From positions 558,001-622,000 of the forward strand of contig NZ_BCTK01000006.1 in assembly GCF_001571245.1 (NCBI RefSeq): a DNA stretch of 64,000 nt, given 5' to 3'. The position numbers were made by a program, and so were the translations under genes. Positions 18,626 through 27,518 of the stretch are shown here, in pieces. Position 1 is the first letter of the stretch. Each line of letters opens with the position of its first letter. This DNA is from Achromobacter piechaudii NBRC 102461 (GTDB taxonomy: Bacteria; Pseudomonadota; Gammaproteobacteria; Burkholderiales; Burkholderiaceae_B). The notes beneath the pieces were generated by a model. The model searched no databases and was not told where the DNA came from. It saw only the letters and a list, made by a program, of their open reading frames with translations.

Positions 18626-20302
18626 ATGTTCCAGAACTTTCGCCTCAGCATGGCGTGGCTGCACACCTGGTTTGGCCTTGTGCTTGGGTTTGTCCTGATG
18701 GTTGTGTTCTTTTTCGGGGCCTTGTCGGTGTTCGACCGCGAGATAGACCGCTGGGCTATCCCCACCACGCGCTTCGCACCGCCGCCCGCGCCCTCGTTCG
18801 ATCAGATGCTCAAGCCGCACCTTGAGCGCATGCAGCCGTCGGCGGACCGTATCGAGCGCATGCGCTCGCAGGTGAACGGGCCTTTGCCCGAACGATTCGA
18901 TATCCCGAAGCGTTGGGGCTTTTACTCCACGCACCGCGACCCCGTGCTGGGCCTCTTCGTAGGCTATGAAGTGCCCAACGCCAAAAAGCCGGAAACGACG
19001 ATCTGGGCACGACGCACCATCGATCCGCGCACGGGCGACGCGCTGCCCGACGACCACCTGAAGATCGGCAGCAGCTTTTTCTATCCGCTGCATTACAGCC
19101 TGACTTGGTACTGGAAGGGGATGGGCTATTGGGTCGTGGGGCTGGCCGCCCTGGCGATGATGGCGGCGCTTGTCAGCGGCGTGGTCATGCATCGCAAGAT
19201 GTTCCGCGAGCTATTCACTTTCCGGCCGCGCAAGAACGGGCAGCGCAGCCTGCTCGACCTGCACAACCTGACCGGCGTGGTCGCGCTGCCGTTCCATTTC
19301 TTCTTTGCTCTTACGGGGCTGATCATTTTCGCTGGCATTTACTTCCCCGTGACGCACACCCAGCTTGAGCCTCTGCACGAATACAGCGAGCTTGAAGAGG
19401 CACGCGAAACAGGCTTGCCACATGAACGGGCCGGCGTGGCCGCGCCGCTCGCGTCCGTGGATGCGATGGTGGCCGAGGCGCGCCGGCGTTGGGCAGCCCG
19501 GGGCATGGAGGGCGAAGTCGGATTTTTGGCCGTGCAGTACCCGTACGACACCAACGGCTACGTCAGCATCTTTCGCGCGGGCACCGACCGGATAGCTCTA
19601 ACCGGCGAGGGCGTGCACTTCAAGGCGGCAACCGGCGAAGTGCTGCGGGTCGATCCGCCGCCGTCGGCGGTGGACAGGCTCAACGAGTTCCTGACTGGGC
19701 TGCACTTGCAGCATTTTCGGCACTGGCTGCTGCGCTGGCTGTATCTGTTTGGCGGGTTGACGGGTAGTGTCTGCATCGCCACGGGCCTCATTTTCTTTGC
19801 GGAAAAGCGCAAGAAGCAGCATGCCAAGGCGGGTAGCCAAACCAGCCGCGTCGTCGATGCCTTGGCTGTGACCACGGTGACGGGCATGGCGATCGCGGCG
19901 GCAGCCATGCTGGTCGCCAACCGCTTGTTGCCCGAGGCGTTGCCGCCGAACTGGCCCGATCGCGGCGCCCTGGAACAGTACCTTTTCTGGGGCGCCTGGG
20001 CGCTGGCCATGGCGCACGCGTTTCGGCGCTCGGGTGGGGTCGCGCAGGGGCTATTCAACCCCGCCTGGCGCGAGCAGTGCCACGCCATCTGGATGCTGGC
20101 CTTGGCGGCGGTGCTGCTGAACTGGCTCAGCACGGGCGACCATCTCTTCAAGACTCTGCGCGAGCAATACTGGCCCGTAGCTGGCGTGGATCTTTTTTTG
20201 TTGGGTGCGGCGGCGGTCGCGGCGTTCGCTGCGGGCCGGCTCAAACGCCGGCAAGACGCCCGGGCGCCCAAGCGGGTGGGAAGGGAGCCCGTCAATGACT
20301 GA
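18626..20302 (+). CDS. PepSY-associated TM helix protein, putative ferric-siderophore reductase
   Basis: Inner-membrane protein of about 558 residues. An N-terminal helix with the family start FRLSMAWLHTWFGLVLGFVLMVVFFFGAL, a PepSY-type periplasmic part, a second helix with YWVVGLAALAMMAALVSGVVMHRKMFRELFTFRPRKNGQRSLLDLHNLTG, a third after it, and three to four more at the C-terminus are visible. Conserved histidines in the helix ends (for example MHRK, DLHNLTG, LHLQHFRHW) could bind haem. PepSY_TM proteins beside siderophore receptors are proposed to reduce ferric siderophores. The ATG at 18626 has GGAGAG upstream; upstream in-frame starts lie inside DUF3649. Confidence 0.85.
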   Translation: MFQNFRLSMAWLHTWFGLVLGFVLMVVFFFGALSVFDREIDRWAIPTTRFAPPPAPSFDQMLKPHLERMQPSADRIERMRSQVNGPLPERFDIPKRWGFYSTHRDPVLGLFVGYEVPNAKKPETTIWARRTIDPRTGDALPDDHLKIGSSFFYPLHYSLTWYWKGMGYWVVGLAALAMMAALVSGVVMHRKMFRELFTFRPRKNGQRSLLDLHNLTGVVALPFHFFFALTGLIIFAGIYFPVTHTQLEPLHEYSELEEARETGLPHERAGVAAPLASVDAMVAEARRRWAARGMEGEVGFLAVQYPYDTNGYVSIFRAGTDRIALTGEGVHFKAATGEVLRVDPPPSAVDRLNEFLTGLHLQHFRHWLLRWLYLFGGLTGSVCIATGLIFFAEKRKKQHAKAGSQTSRVVDALAVTTVTGMAIAAAAMLVANRLLPEALPPNWPDRGALEQYLFWGAWALAMAHAFRRSGGVAQGLFNPAWREQCHAIWMLALAAVLLNWLSTGDHLFKTLREQYWPVAGVDLFLLGAAAVAAFAAGRLKRRQDARAPKRVGREPVND

Positions 20303-20660
20303 CGCGCTGATGCTGTTGGTGGCTTTGCTAGCGGCCGTGGCCGGCATGGGATGGCTGGCGCTGGCGATGCAAGTGCATTGGGAACAGGCCTGCGGCGACG
20401 TGCCGTGCGCGCCTCGGAATAGAGCTTGCCTGCGTGTCCTGGGCGGTGGGGGCCTGGCTGCGTCGTTGGCCTTGTGCTTGGCGGTCGACCATGCCTCCAT
20501 GGCCACGCTGGTGTGGGTCATGAGCTTGGCCGTGGCTGCGGCGTCTGTTGCCTTCACGTTGGCATGGCGGGCGAGATGGCTGCGGGCGTTAGCCTGGGTA
20601 ACCGGGTCGATTGAGTTCTCAGCTTCACGAAGGCAAGAATCGCGCGGTCGATTGGATTGA
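20295..20660 (+). CDS. DUF3325 domain membrane protein
   Basis: Membrane protein of 121 residues with about three helices. The N-terminus (LVALLAAVAGMGWLALAMQVHWEQACG) fits DUF3325, the usual third member of the DUF3649/PepSY/DUF3325 set. The ATG at 20295 overlaps the end of the PepSY gene by 8 bp. The function is unknown; an accessory role in iron release or transport is inferred from this context only. Confidence 0.75.
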   Translation: MTDALMLLVALLAAVAGMGWLALAMQVHWEQACGDVPCAPRNRACLRVLGGGGLAASLALCLAVDHASMATLVWVMSLAVAAASVAFTLAWRARWLRALAWVTGSIEFSASRRQESRGRLD

Positions 20661-20674
20661 CATCGCCGCGCGAT
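20639..20674. terminator. Inverted repeat between convergent genes
   Basis: ATCGCGCGG and CCGCGCGAT form a perfect 9-bp stem with an 18-nt loop. It overlaps the DUF3325 stop and lies just before the end of the opposing alcohol dehydrogenase gene. No U-run follows on either strand, so termination strength is uncertain. Confidence 0.45.
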
Positions 20675-20681
20675 GAGCCGA

Positions 20682-21836
20682 CTAGTAGGCGGCGCGGTAG
20701 ATGTCCAGCGCCTGGCCCTCATCAATAGGCAATGGGTTATTCATCAGCAGGCGTTGCTGCCCCATTGCGGCGCTTGCCAAGGTGGGCAAGTCGGTCTCTG
20801 CAATGCCGACGGCTCGCAGGCCCTGCGGCAGGTCAGCCTGGCGGATCAGGTCTTCCAGGAAGGCGATGAAGGCGGCCGCGCCGCTCGCGTCATCCGCGGC
20901 CGGCGGCAAGCCCACCGCCCGGCCCAGTTCGGCGTAAAGGGGCGCTGCGGCCTGCGCATTGAAATGCAGCACAGCGGGAAGCACCAGCGCGTTGGACAGG
21001 CCGTGCGGCACATGGAATATGCCGCCGACCGGGTAGGCGAGCGCGTGCACGCCGCCCACGGGGGCATTGGCGAACGCCTGGCCGGCCAGCATGGCGCCCA
21101 GCAACATGTCGGAGCGCGCCTGCAGATTGGCGCCGTCGCGGCAAACGGTGATCAGGTTGGCGGACAGCAGCTTCAACGCCAGGACGGCCAGGTGATCGGA
21201 CAGCGGATTCTTCAGGCGCTTGCTGGTGTAGGCCTCGATGGCATGGACCATGGCGTCCACGCCGGTGGCGGCGGTCGCGGAGGGCGGCAAGCCAACCGTC
21301 AGTTCGGCGTCCAGAAAGGCCGCGTCGGCATAGAGCTGCGGCGCGACCACGCCGCTCTTGGTGGTGGCGCCGGTGGTCACGATCGAGATCGGCGTGACTT
21401 CCGAGCCCGTGCCCGCCGTGGTCGGCACCTGAATCAGCGGCAAGCGCTGCCCTTGCACCTGGTTGACGCCATACATGGCGGACAGCGGCTGATCGCTCTT
21501 GCACAACAATGCCACCAGCTTGGCCACATCCATGGATGAACCGCCGCCAAAGCCGATGACCACATCGGCGTCGAACGCGCGTGCGCGTTCGGCTGCCGCC
21601 TGTACCACGGCTTCGGGCGGATCGGCGACGACATCGTCGATCACCAGCGTCTGCCAGCCGTTGTCCGCCATGCTGTCCAGCGCGGGTTGCAGCGCGCCGC
21701 TGCGATTGAGAAAGTTGTCGGTGACGAGCACCGCGCGCGCGCCGGCAAGGCGTTCGCGCAGCAGGGCGCCCAGGCGGCGCGCCAGGCCCGGTTCGACAAG
21801 AATGTGGGGGACAGTCTGGAATGAGAAGGCGGACAT
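20682..21836 (-). CDS. Iron-containing (group III) alcohol dehydrogenase
   Basis: NAD(P)-dependent, metal-requiring alcohol dehydrogenase of 384 residues. GGGSSMD at 97-103 binds the nucleotide; the metal ligands expected of the family are D194, H198, H264 and H278 (in TGVDAMVHAIEAY, GGVHALAY and HVPHGLSNAL). It is the last gene of the minus-strand amide operon, 4 nt after the ANTAR gene. It may interconvert an aldehyde and alcohol derived from the operon's substrate, but the substrate is not shown by sequence. A short open frame on the opposite strand is a shadow. Confidence 0.92.
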   Translation of the reverse strand: MSAFSFQTVPHILVEPGLARRLGALLRERLAGARAVLVTDNFLNRSGALQPALDSMADNGWQTLVIDDVVADPPEAVVQAAAERARAFDADVVIGFGGGSSMDVAKLVALLCKSDQPLSAMYGVNQVQGQRLPLIQVPTTAGTGSEVTPISIVTTGATTKSGVVAPQLYADAAFLDAELTVGLPPSATAATGVDAMVHAIEAYTSKRLKNPLSDHLAVLALKLLSANLITVCRDGANLQARSDMLLGAMLAGQAFANAPVGGVHALAYPVGGIFHVPHGLSNALVLPAVLHFNAQAAAPLYAELGRAVGLPPAADDASGAAAFIAFLEDLIRQADLPQGLRAVGIAETDLPTLASAAMGQQRLLMNNPLPIDEGQALDIYRAAY

Positions 21837-21840
21837 GGGA

Positions 21841-22449
21841 TCAGGAGAATTCGTTGATGATGGTTTGCGCCACGTCTTCGAGTGACGATCGCGTGGCCAT
21901 GGCGCGGCCCTGGATACGGCGGTGCGCTTCGTTTTCGGTAATACCTTCGCGTGCGATCAGCAGCGTCTTGGCCGTGGCGACCTTGCTGACAGCGGCGTAA
22001 CGCCCTTCGAGCTTGCGCATATGGGCCATCGTGGCGGCCTGCTGGCGCCAGGCGGTGCGCGCCAACAGCAATTGCGTCAACAGACCAAAAGGGCGGATCG
22101 GTCGTTCGATGACGCCGGTGCAGCCGCTATGCAGCACCAGTTGCAGCGTCGCGGGGTTCTCGTACTCGACGATACCGACCAGCGGCGGGCTCAATGCGTT
22201 AAGGCCGTCGGCCAGCTTCTGGATGGCATCGCGATAGTCTTCTTCGATGGGCAGAACGACCACGTCGGCGTCGGTGCAGAGCTTATCGGGCGGCGGCCAT
22301 TGCTGGGTCGGCACACAGCCAATGCGCTTCAGATGCGACATCAACAGCCGCGATTCGGCGTCCTGCGGGTGCAGGACCAGCACGCGCAGGCCGTTGAGTT
22401 CGCGCAGCGCCGTGGTGCTGCGGCCGGGCCGGGACAAGGAGGCAGTCAC
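21841..22449 (-). CDS. AmiR-like ANTAR-domain transcription antiterminator
   Basis: Response-regulator-like protein of about 202 residues. The first ~125 residues resemble a pseudo-receiver (LRVLVLHPQDAESRLLMSHLKRIGCVPTQQWP ... ADVVVLPIEED) without the usual phosphorylation pocket; a helical linker follows; the last ~55 residues form an ANTAR RNA-binding domain (GRYAAVSKVATAKTLLIAREGITENEAHRRIQGRAMATRSSLEDVAQTII). This is the layout of Pseudomonas AmiR, which is held by AmiC and released by amide to prevent termination in the leader RNA. I choose the GTG at 22449, which overlaps the AmiC-like stop by 4 bp (GTGA). Confidence 0.9.
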   Translation of the reverse strand: MTASLSRPGRSTTALRELNGLRVLVLHPQDAESRLLMSHLKRIGCVPTQQWPPPDKLCTDADVVVLPIEEDYRDAIQKLADGLNALSPPLVGIVEYENPATLQLVLHSGCTGVIERPIRPFGLLTQLLLARTAWRQQAATMAHMRKLEGRYAAVSKVATAKTLLIAREGITENEAHRRIQGRAMATRSSLEDVAQTIINEFS

Positions 22450-23585
22450 GGTAGCGCCAGGGCCTCGGGGTCGAGCGCATGGTCCACGAGGTACGGCACC
22501 GGCCGTACCGCGGCGCGCGCGGCGTAGATGATCTCGAACTGACGTTGCGCATCGATGCGGGCGATGCGCGGCCAAAGCGAGGTGTGTTGTGTATCGCCAT
22601 CGATGGTGACCAAACCTTGGGGCGCTTCGAACTGGGCGCCGTCCAGGGCACGTACGAGATCGGGCAGGACAAGACCGCCCGCGCGGCGTGCGGCGTGCGC
22701 CACCAGATGAACCTGGGAATAGGCGGCTTCGGCGCCCGCCGTGATCGGGCTGTCATCGCCGAAGCGCGCATGGTAGGCCTGGGCGAACCGGCGGCTGGGC
22801 GCGGTGTCCAGCGACGCGAAGTACGGCGCGGCCGTGATGTGGCCTTCCGCCTGTTCGGCGGTGAGCGCCGCCACGTCGGTCTCGTTCGTGGCCAGGCTGA
22901 CGATGGGCATGCGCGCCGGGTCCAGGCCCAGCTCGCGGTAGGCGCGATACAGCTTGACAATGTCCCGACCAACCATGGTCGAGTAGATGGCGTCCGGACG
23001 CAACGCCACCGCGCGCTTCAGGACCTCGGCAAGGTTTTCCTGGGGCGCGTTCAACGGCAGATAGACCTCGTCGACCACTACGCCGCCCGCCTGCTCGTAG
23101 AGCTCGCGCATGATGCGGTTCGACTCGCGCGGGTAAACATACTGGCCGCCAATGAACAGCACCCGATTGCCGAAGTGGCGGATCACATAGCTGGCCAGCT
23201 GCACCGAATTCTGGTTGGGCACGGAGCCGCCGTAGAAGCAATAAGGCGAGTACTCGAAACCTTCATAGAGCGTGGCGTAGAACAGCAGCGCGCGGCGGCT
23301 TTCGACGACCGGCAGCACCGCCTTGCGGGTGCTGGACATATGGGTGCCGAAGATCAGCGGCACGCGTTCCTGGTCGCAGAGCCACTCGGCGGCTTCGCGA
23401 TAGTCGGCCGGCTGCGCACCCACGGGGGCGCTGACCGGGACCAGGGGAACGCCGTCGATGCCGCCGGCGGCATTGACCTCGTCTATGGCCAGCAGTGTGG
23501 CGTTCTCCTGGGTGATCTCGGTGGCCGCTGTCAGGCTCTCGTGCGAAAACAGCAGGCCGACCCGATGGCCGGTGTTGGCGGTCAC
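22446..23585 (-). CDS. AmiC-like amide sensor (periplasmic-binding-protein fold, cytoplasmic)
   Basis: A 379-residue type I periplasmic-binding-protein fold without signal peptide: it begins MTANTGHRVGLLFSHESLTAATEITQENATLLAIDEVNAAGG. The absence of an export signal and the adjacent ANTAR gene mark it as an AmiC-type sensor rather than a transporter component. In the known system, apo-AmiC sequesters AmiR and releases it upon amide binding. It overlaps the amidase stop by 4 bp and the ANTAR start by 4 bp, so the three proteins are translationally coupled. The ligand should be an amide or related compound taken up by the operon's importer. Confidence 0.9.
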   Translation of the reverse strand: MTANTGHRVGLLFSHESLTAATEITQENATLLAIDEVNAAGGIDGVPLVPVSAPVGAQPADYREAAEWLCDQERVPLIFGTHMSSTRKAVLPVVESRRALLFYATLYEGFEYSPYCFYGGSVPNQNSVQLASYVIRHFGNRVLFIGGQYVYPRESNRIMRELYEQAGGVVVDEVYLPLNAPQENLAEVLKRAVALRPDAIYSTMVGRDIVKLYRAYRELGLDPARMPIVSLATNETDVAALTAEQAEGHITAAPYFASLDTAPSRRFAQAYHARFGDDSPITAGAEAAYSQVHLVAHAARRAGGLVLPDLVRALDGAQFEAPQGLVTIDGDTQHTSLWPRIARIDAQRQFEIIYAARAAVRPVPYLVDHALDPEALALP

Positions 23586-25093
23586 AGCGTCGTCCAGTCG
23601 AGCGAGAGCTCGAAAGCATGGGCGGCGCGATACAGCGTCGCTTCGTCGAAATGGCGGCCAACGAGCATCATGCCCACGGGCAGATCGTCTCGCAGTGCGC
23701 AGGGCACGGAAATGGCCGGGTGGCCGGTGACGTCAAAGGGCGCGGTGTTGGCGTTCATTTCAAGGGCACGGGTCACAAAGAGGTCTGGCGCCGCGTCGGC
23801 ATTGATGAGGCGCGGCGCGCGCATTGGCACCGTCGGCATCAATAGCAGGTCGACACGGTCCAACGCCTGATCATAGGCCTGCCGCAGGCGGCGCGCCAGG
23901 TTTTGCGCCTTGCCATAGTATTGGCCGCCGTAGCGTGCATAGAAGTATTCGCCGGCCAGCAGGCAGGTTTTGACATCGTGCGGGAACTCGTCGGCGTGGT
24001 CGCGCCAGTGGCGTTGCGCTTGCATCAGGCCCGTCACATACAGGCCCTTCCAGTTGGTGCCGTAGTTGAAGCCCTTCATCTGCTGGGTGGTGCCCTCGAC
24101 CGCGATGGGCGTCCAGATGGCGTGACCCTTGCGGTGCAGTGGCACCGGCAGCTCGATGACTTCGGCGCCCAGCGCGGCCATCTCACGGGCGGCCTTGCGC
24201 ACTGCCTCGTCAACCTCGATTTCACTGTTTGCCCAGCCAAAGCCCTCGGGCACGACGCCGATGCGCAGGCCTTTGAGCGGCATGCCAAGCGCGTCGCTGT
24301 AGGCAGGGCGTTCGGCCGGCAGGCCCTGCTGGCGCGGATCCAGTCCATCCGGGCCTGCGATGGCGTCCAGCAGCAGGGCGTTGTCGGCCACATTGGCCGT
24401 CATGATGCCGGCGTGGTCCAACGTCATTTCGATCGGCATGATGCCGGTATAGGGAATGAGACCGTGCGTGGGCTTCATTCCATAGATGCCGGAGTAGGCC
24501 GCGGGAATGCGCACCGAGCCGCCCTGGTCCGTGCCGATGGCCATGTCGGCTTCGCCCGCGCCGACCAGGGCTGCGGCGCCCGAGGACGAGCCGCCGGCCG
24601 AGTGCTCGGGGTTGCGCGGGTTGCGCACCGGGCCCGTGGCATTGGTATGGCTGCTGCCGGACACGCAGAAGTATTCGCAATGGGCCTTGCCGACTATGCG
24701 GCCGCCGGCATCCAGGATGCGCGTGGCGACGGTGGCGTCCTGGTCGGGCACGTAGCCACGCAGCGTGGCCGCGCCATTCATCATGGGCACGCCGGCCAGG
24801 CAGATGTTGTCCTTGAGCACCACGCGCTTGCCCGCCAGCGGACCGCCCTGGCGGCCGTCGATCTCGGTGCGCACATACCAGGCGTTGAGCGGGTTGTCTT
24901 CGGGCTGCACACCGGGCGTGCGCGGATATTGCACCAGCGGCGGCTGATCGATAAGCGCATCGACCTGGTCGTACTCGGCAAAGGTGGCCTCCAGAATGCT
25001 GTCGTAGGCACGCAGCGTGGCATCGTCAAGATTCAGGCCGATGCGGCGCGCGGCCTGATCCAGCGCTTCCAGGGTGGGACGGGGAAGGGACAT
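23582..25093 (-). CDS. Amidase (amidase-signature family)
   Basis: Ser-cisSer-Lys amidohydrolase of 503 residues that hydrolyses a carboxamide to acid plus ammonia. The triad is K94 (VVLKDN), S169 (AGGSSSG) and nucleophile S193 (DQGGSVRIPA); the spacing equals that of the Rhodococcus enantioselective amidase (K96, S171, S195). An N-terminal helical extension of ~70 residues before the catalytic domain also fits that subfamily. It lies 13 nt after the importer ATPase and overlaps the AmiC-like gene, so uptake, hydrolysis and sensing are one operon. The exact amide is unknown. Confidence 0.93.
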   Translation of the reverse strand: MSLPRPTLEALDQAARRIGLNLDDATLRAYDSILEATFAEYDQVDALIDQPPLVQYPRTPGVQPEDNPLNAWYVRTEIDGRQGGPLAGKRVVLKDNICLAGVPMMNGAATLRGYVPDQDATVATRILDAGGRIVGKAHCEYFCVSGSSHTNATGPVRNPRNPEHSAGGSSSGAAALVGAGEADMAIGTDQGGSVRIPAAYSGIYGMKPTHGLIPYTGIMPIEMTLDHAGIMTANVADNALLLDAIAGPDGLDPRQQGLPAERPAYSDALGMPLKGLRIGVVPEGFGWANSEIEVDEAVRKAAREMAALGAEVIELPVPLHRKGHAIWTPIAVEGTTQQMKGFNYGTNWKGLYVTGLMQAQRHWRDHADEFPHDVKTCLLAGEYFYARYGGQYYGKAQNLARRLRQAYDQALDRVDLLLMPTVPMRAPRLINADAAPDLFVTRALEMNANTAPFDVTGHPAISVPCALRDDLPVGMMLVGRHFDEATLYRAAHAFELSLDWTTL

Positions 25094-25106
25094 CTCGGAT
25101 TCCGTA

Positions 25107-25811
25107 TCAGGATTGCAGACCGCCGTAACGCCGGGCGATCTCTTGTGAAGTGGTGGTGGCGGTGGGAACGTCGGCGATCAACTCGCCCTTTTCCAGCACC
25201 AGGATGCGGTCGGACAGCGCGCACAGGAAATCGATGTCCTGTTCGACCAGCAGGATGGCGATGCCATGCGAGGCGCGCAGGGTTTGCAGGGCTTCGACGA
25301 TTTCGTCGCAGATCGACGGCTGGATGCCTTCGGTGGGTTCGTCCAGCAGCATGAGCCTGGGTTCGCCGCACAGGCAGCGGGCCAGCGCCAGCAATTGCTG
25401 TTCGCCGCCCGACAGGCTGCCGCCAGGACGATCGAGCAGACGTTGCAGACGCGGAAACACCTTCAGCACCGAGCTGATCATGGCATCGGCGCCGCGCAGG
25501 TTCTTCACGCAACCCATCCGCAAGTTTTCCGCGACACTCAGCGCCGGGAAAATCTGCCGGCCCTGCGGCACGAAGCCCAGACCCTGGCGAGCGCGCGCAT
25601 GCGGGGCAAGCGTGCCGATCTTTCGGTCGGCCAGCGTCAGGTCACCGCCAGTAAGGGGCAACTCGCCCATCAACGCCCGCAACAACGTGGTCTTGCCCAT
25701 GCCGTTGCGGCCCAGAATGCCGGTGAATTCCCCGGCGGCCATGCTGAAGCTCACGCCATGCAGCACCGGGATGCGGCCGTAGCCGGCTTTCAGGTCACGC
25801 GCCTGGAGCAT
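25107..25811 (-). CDS. ABC importer ATP-binding protein (LivF/UrtE type)
   Basis: ATPase of about 234 residues. Walker A GRNGMGKTT, Q-loop VPQGRQIFP, signature LSGGEQQLLALAR, Walker B LMLLDEPTEGIQP and switch histidine region LLVEQD are present. The GIQPSI after Walker B and the short length are typical of the LivF/UrtE subunit of hydrophobic amino acid/urea/amide importers. The ATG at 25811 lies inside the end of the preceding LivG-type gene; a longer frame adds residues read from that gene. Confidence 0.92.
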   Translation of the reverse strand: MLQARDLKAGYGRIPVLHGVSFSMAAGEFTGILGRNGMGKTTLLRALMGELPLTGGDLTLADRKIGTLAPHARARQGLGFVPQGRQIFPALSVAENLRMGCVKNLRGADAMISSVLKVFPRLQRLLDRPGGSLSGGEQQLLALARCLCGEPRLMLLDEPTEGIQPSICDEIVEALQTLRASHGIAILLVEQDIDFLCALSDRILVLEKGELIADVPTATTTSQEIARRYGGLQS

Positions 25812-26529
25812 GTGTCTCTCCTTGCTTGCCCAGATAGGCGGCACGCACTTCCGCGTGCGCCATGATGTCGTCGAAGCTGCCTTCGGCCAGCACTTCGCCC
25901 TGGTTGAAGACCGTGATGCGGCCCGCGATCAGCCGGATGAACGCCATGTCATGTTCGACCACCACCACGGTGCTGTGGCGGTTGATGGACGCGATCAGGT
26001 CGGCGGTCTTGCGCACCTCCTGGTGCGTCATGCCGGCGGCCGGTTCATCCAGCAGCACCAGCTCGGGCCGCGAGGCCAGGATCATGCCAAGCTCCACCCA
26101 TTGGCGTTGACCGTGTGCCAGCGCATTGACCGGTGTGCGGGCCACAGCGTCCAGGCCGATTTCTGCCAGCACCTGAGCGGCGATGTCGCCGGGCACGCCA
26201 TCGGCGCGCCGCGCGGCGGCCAGGCGCAGGTTCTCGCGCACGTCCAGCCCTTCAAAGACGCTAGGCACCTGGGTCTTGATGCCGATGCCCAGGCGCGCCA
26301 CCTCGTGCGTGGCCAGCCCGCGCAGGGCTTGGCCCTTGAAGCGGATTTCGCCGCGGCTCGGCTGCAACTGGCCCGACAGCATCTTGAAGAACGTGCTTTT
26401 GCCGGCGCCGTTGGGACCGATCAAGCAGCGCACTTCACCGCGTTCCAGCCGGAAGTCGACGTCTCTCACGGCGTGCACGCCGCCGAAACTCACGCCCAGG
26501 CCCTGGGTTTCCAATAGCAGCGTGCTCAT
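25795..26529 (-). CDS. ABC importer ATP-binding protein (LivG/UrtD type)
   Basis: ATPase of about 244 residues with Walker A GPNGAGKST, Q-loop KTQVPSVFEGL, signature-like LAHGQRQWVELGM, Walker B LVLLDEPAAGMTHQE and VVVVEHD. The HGQRQW variant of the signature and GMT after Walker B are the UrtD/amide-importer form rather than classical LivG. The ATG at 26529 overlaps the permease stop by 4 bp; its 3' end overlaps the LivF-type start by 17 bp. Confidence 0.92.
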   Translation of the reverse strand: MSTLLLETQGLGVSFGGVHAVRDVDFRLERGEVRCLIGPNGAGKSTFFKMLSGQLQPSRGEIRFKGQALRGLATHEVARLGIGIKTQVPSVFEGLDVRENLRLAAARRADGVPGDIAAQVLAEIGLDAVARTPVNALAHGQRQWVELGMILASRPELVLLDEPAAGMTHQEVRKTADLIASINRHSTVVVVEHDMAFIRLIAGRITVFNQGEVLAEGSFDDIMAHAEVRAAYLGKQGETHAPGA

Positions 26530-27518
26530 GCTTGCTCCTTGGCCGGCCGCAGGGCGCGGCGGCACGCGTCGAGCACCGTCGGGGCCAGGCCGCGCGGGAT
26601 CAACAGAACGAAGAGAATCAGGATGACGCCCAGCACCAGGCCGGTGTCGACCGTGTGCTGTGCGCCCAGCTGGGTGACCATGGCTTGCAGCGCCACGCAG
26701 GCGATGATGGGGCCGATCAGCGTGCCGCGCCCGCCGACGATCACCCAGATGATGATCTGCGCTGACTGCGACAGGCCAAACACGCCAGGGCTGACGAAGG
26801 CGCCCCAGTTCGCGTAGAGCATGCCGGCCAGACCGGCCAGCGCGCCGCCCAGCGTGAACGCGGCCAGCTTGTACAGACTGGCGTTGTAGCCCAGCAGCAG
26901 GGCGCGCTGCTCGTTTTCGCGTACGGCGGCGACCACGCGGCCAAAGCGCGAGACCATGACGGCGCGTAGGCCGAAGTAGGCCGCGATCAGGATCAGGGCG
27001 GCCAGCGTAAACGTGCCTTCGGGTGACAGGGGTTCTGCCGCGCCCGGCAGCGTCAGCGGCGGGATGGACGGAATGCCGTTGAATCCGCCCAGCAGCGCCT
27101 CGCCGATGCGATAGCTGTCGCCCGAAGTCGAATTCATCAGGTTGAACAGGATCAAGGTCACGGCCAGGGTGATGACGCCCAGGTACACGTCGCTGATCTT
27201 GCCGTAGAACATGAAGTAGCCGAGTAGGGCGGCAAAGGCTGCCGGCACGGCGATGGCCAGGGCCATCGCGCCCATGCCGGGCCCGAAGTTGAAGGCGCCA
27301 ATCGCCCAGGCATAGGCGCCCAGGCCAAAGAAGGCGGCCTGCCCGAAGCACAGGATGCCGCCGTGACCCCAGACAAAGGCCAGGCTCAGGGCAAGCAAGG
27401 CCATGACGAGGTAGACCGTCATGGACAGGAGGCTGAACATATCGACGACGGTGGGCAGCACGATCGCGGCTGCGACAGCCGCCGCGCCCAGAGCCACAGA
27501 AATCACAGGTACACGCAT
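26526..27518 (-). CDS. ABC importer permease (LivM/UrtC type)
   Basis: Inner-membrane permease of about 330 residues with eight to nine hydrophobic helices. The conserved coupling segment GRVVAAVRENEQRALLLGYNASLYKLAAFTLGGALAGLAGMLYA is unmistakable for LivM/UrtC. The start ATG at 27518 overlaps the previous permease stop by one base (TGATG). Together with the LivH-type protein it forms the membrane channel of the operon's importer. Confidence 0.92.
   Translation of the reverse strand: MRVPVISVALGAAAVAAAIVLPTVVDMFSLLSMTVYLVMALLALSLAFVWGHGGILCFGQAAFFGLGAYAWAIGAFNFGPGMGAMALAIAVPAAFAALLGYFMFYGKISDVYLGVITLAVTLILFNLMNSTSGDSYRIGEALLGGFNGIPSIPPLTLPGAAEPLSPEGTFTLAALILIAAYFGLRAVMVSRFGRVVAAVRENEQRALLLGYNASLYKLAAFTLGGALAGLAGMLYANWGAFVSPGVFGLSQSAQIIIWVIVGGRGTLIGPIIACVALQAMVTQLGAQHTVDTGLVLGVILILFVLLIPRGLAPTVLDACRRALRPAKEQA

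Noticed and set aside
25795..27351. Apparent 518-residue fusion of permease and ATPase on the minus strand
   Set aside because: The upstream half is the LivM-type permease read out of frame; the ATPase proper starts at the ATG at 26529 overlapping the permease stop.
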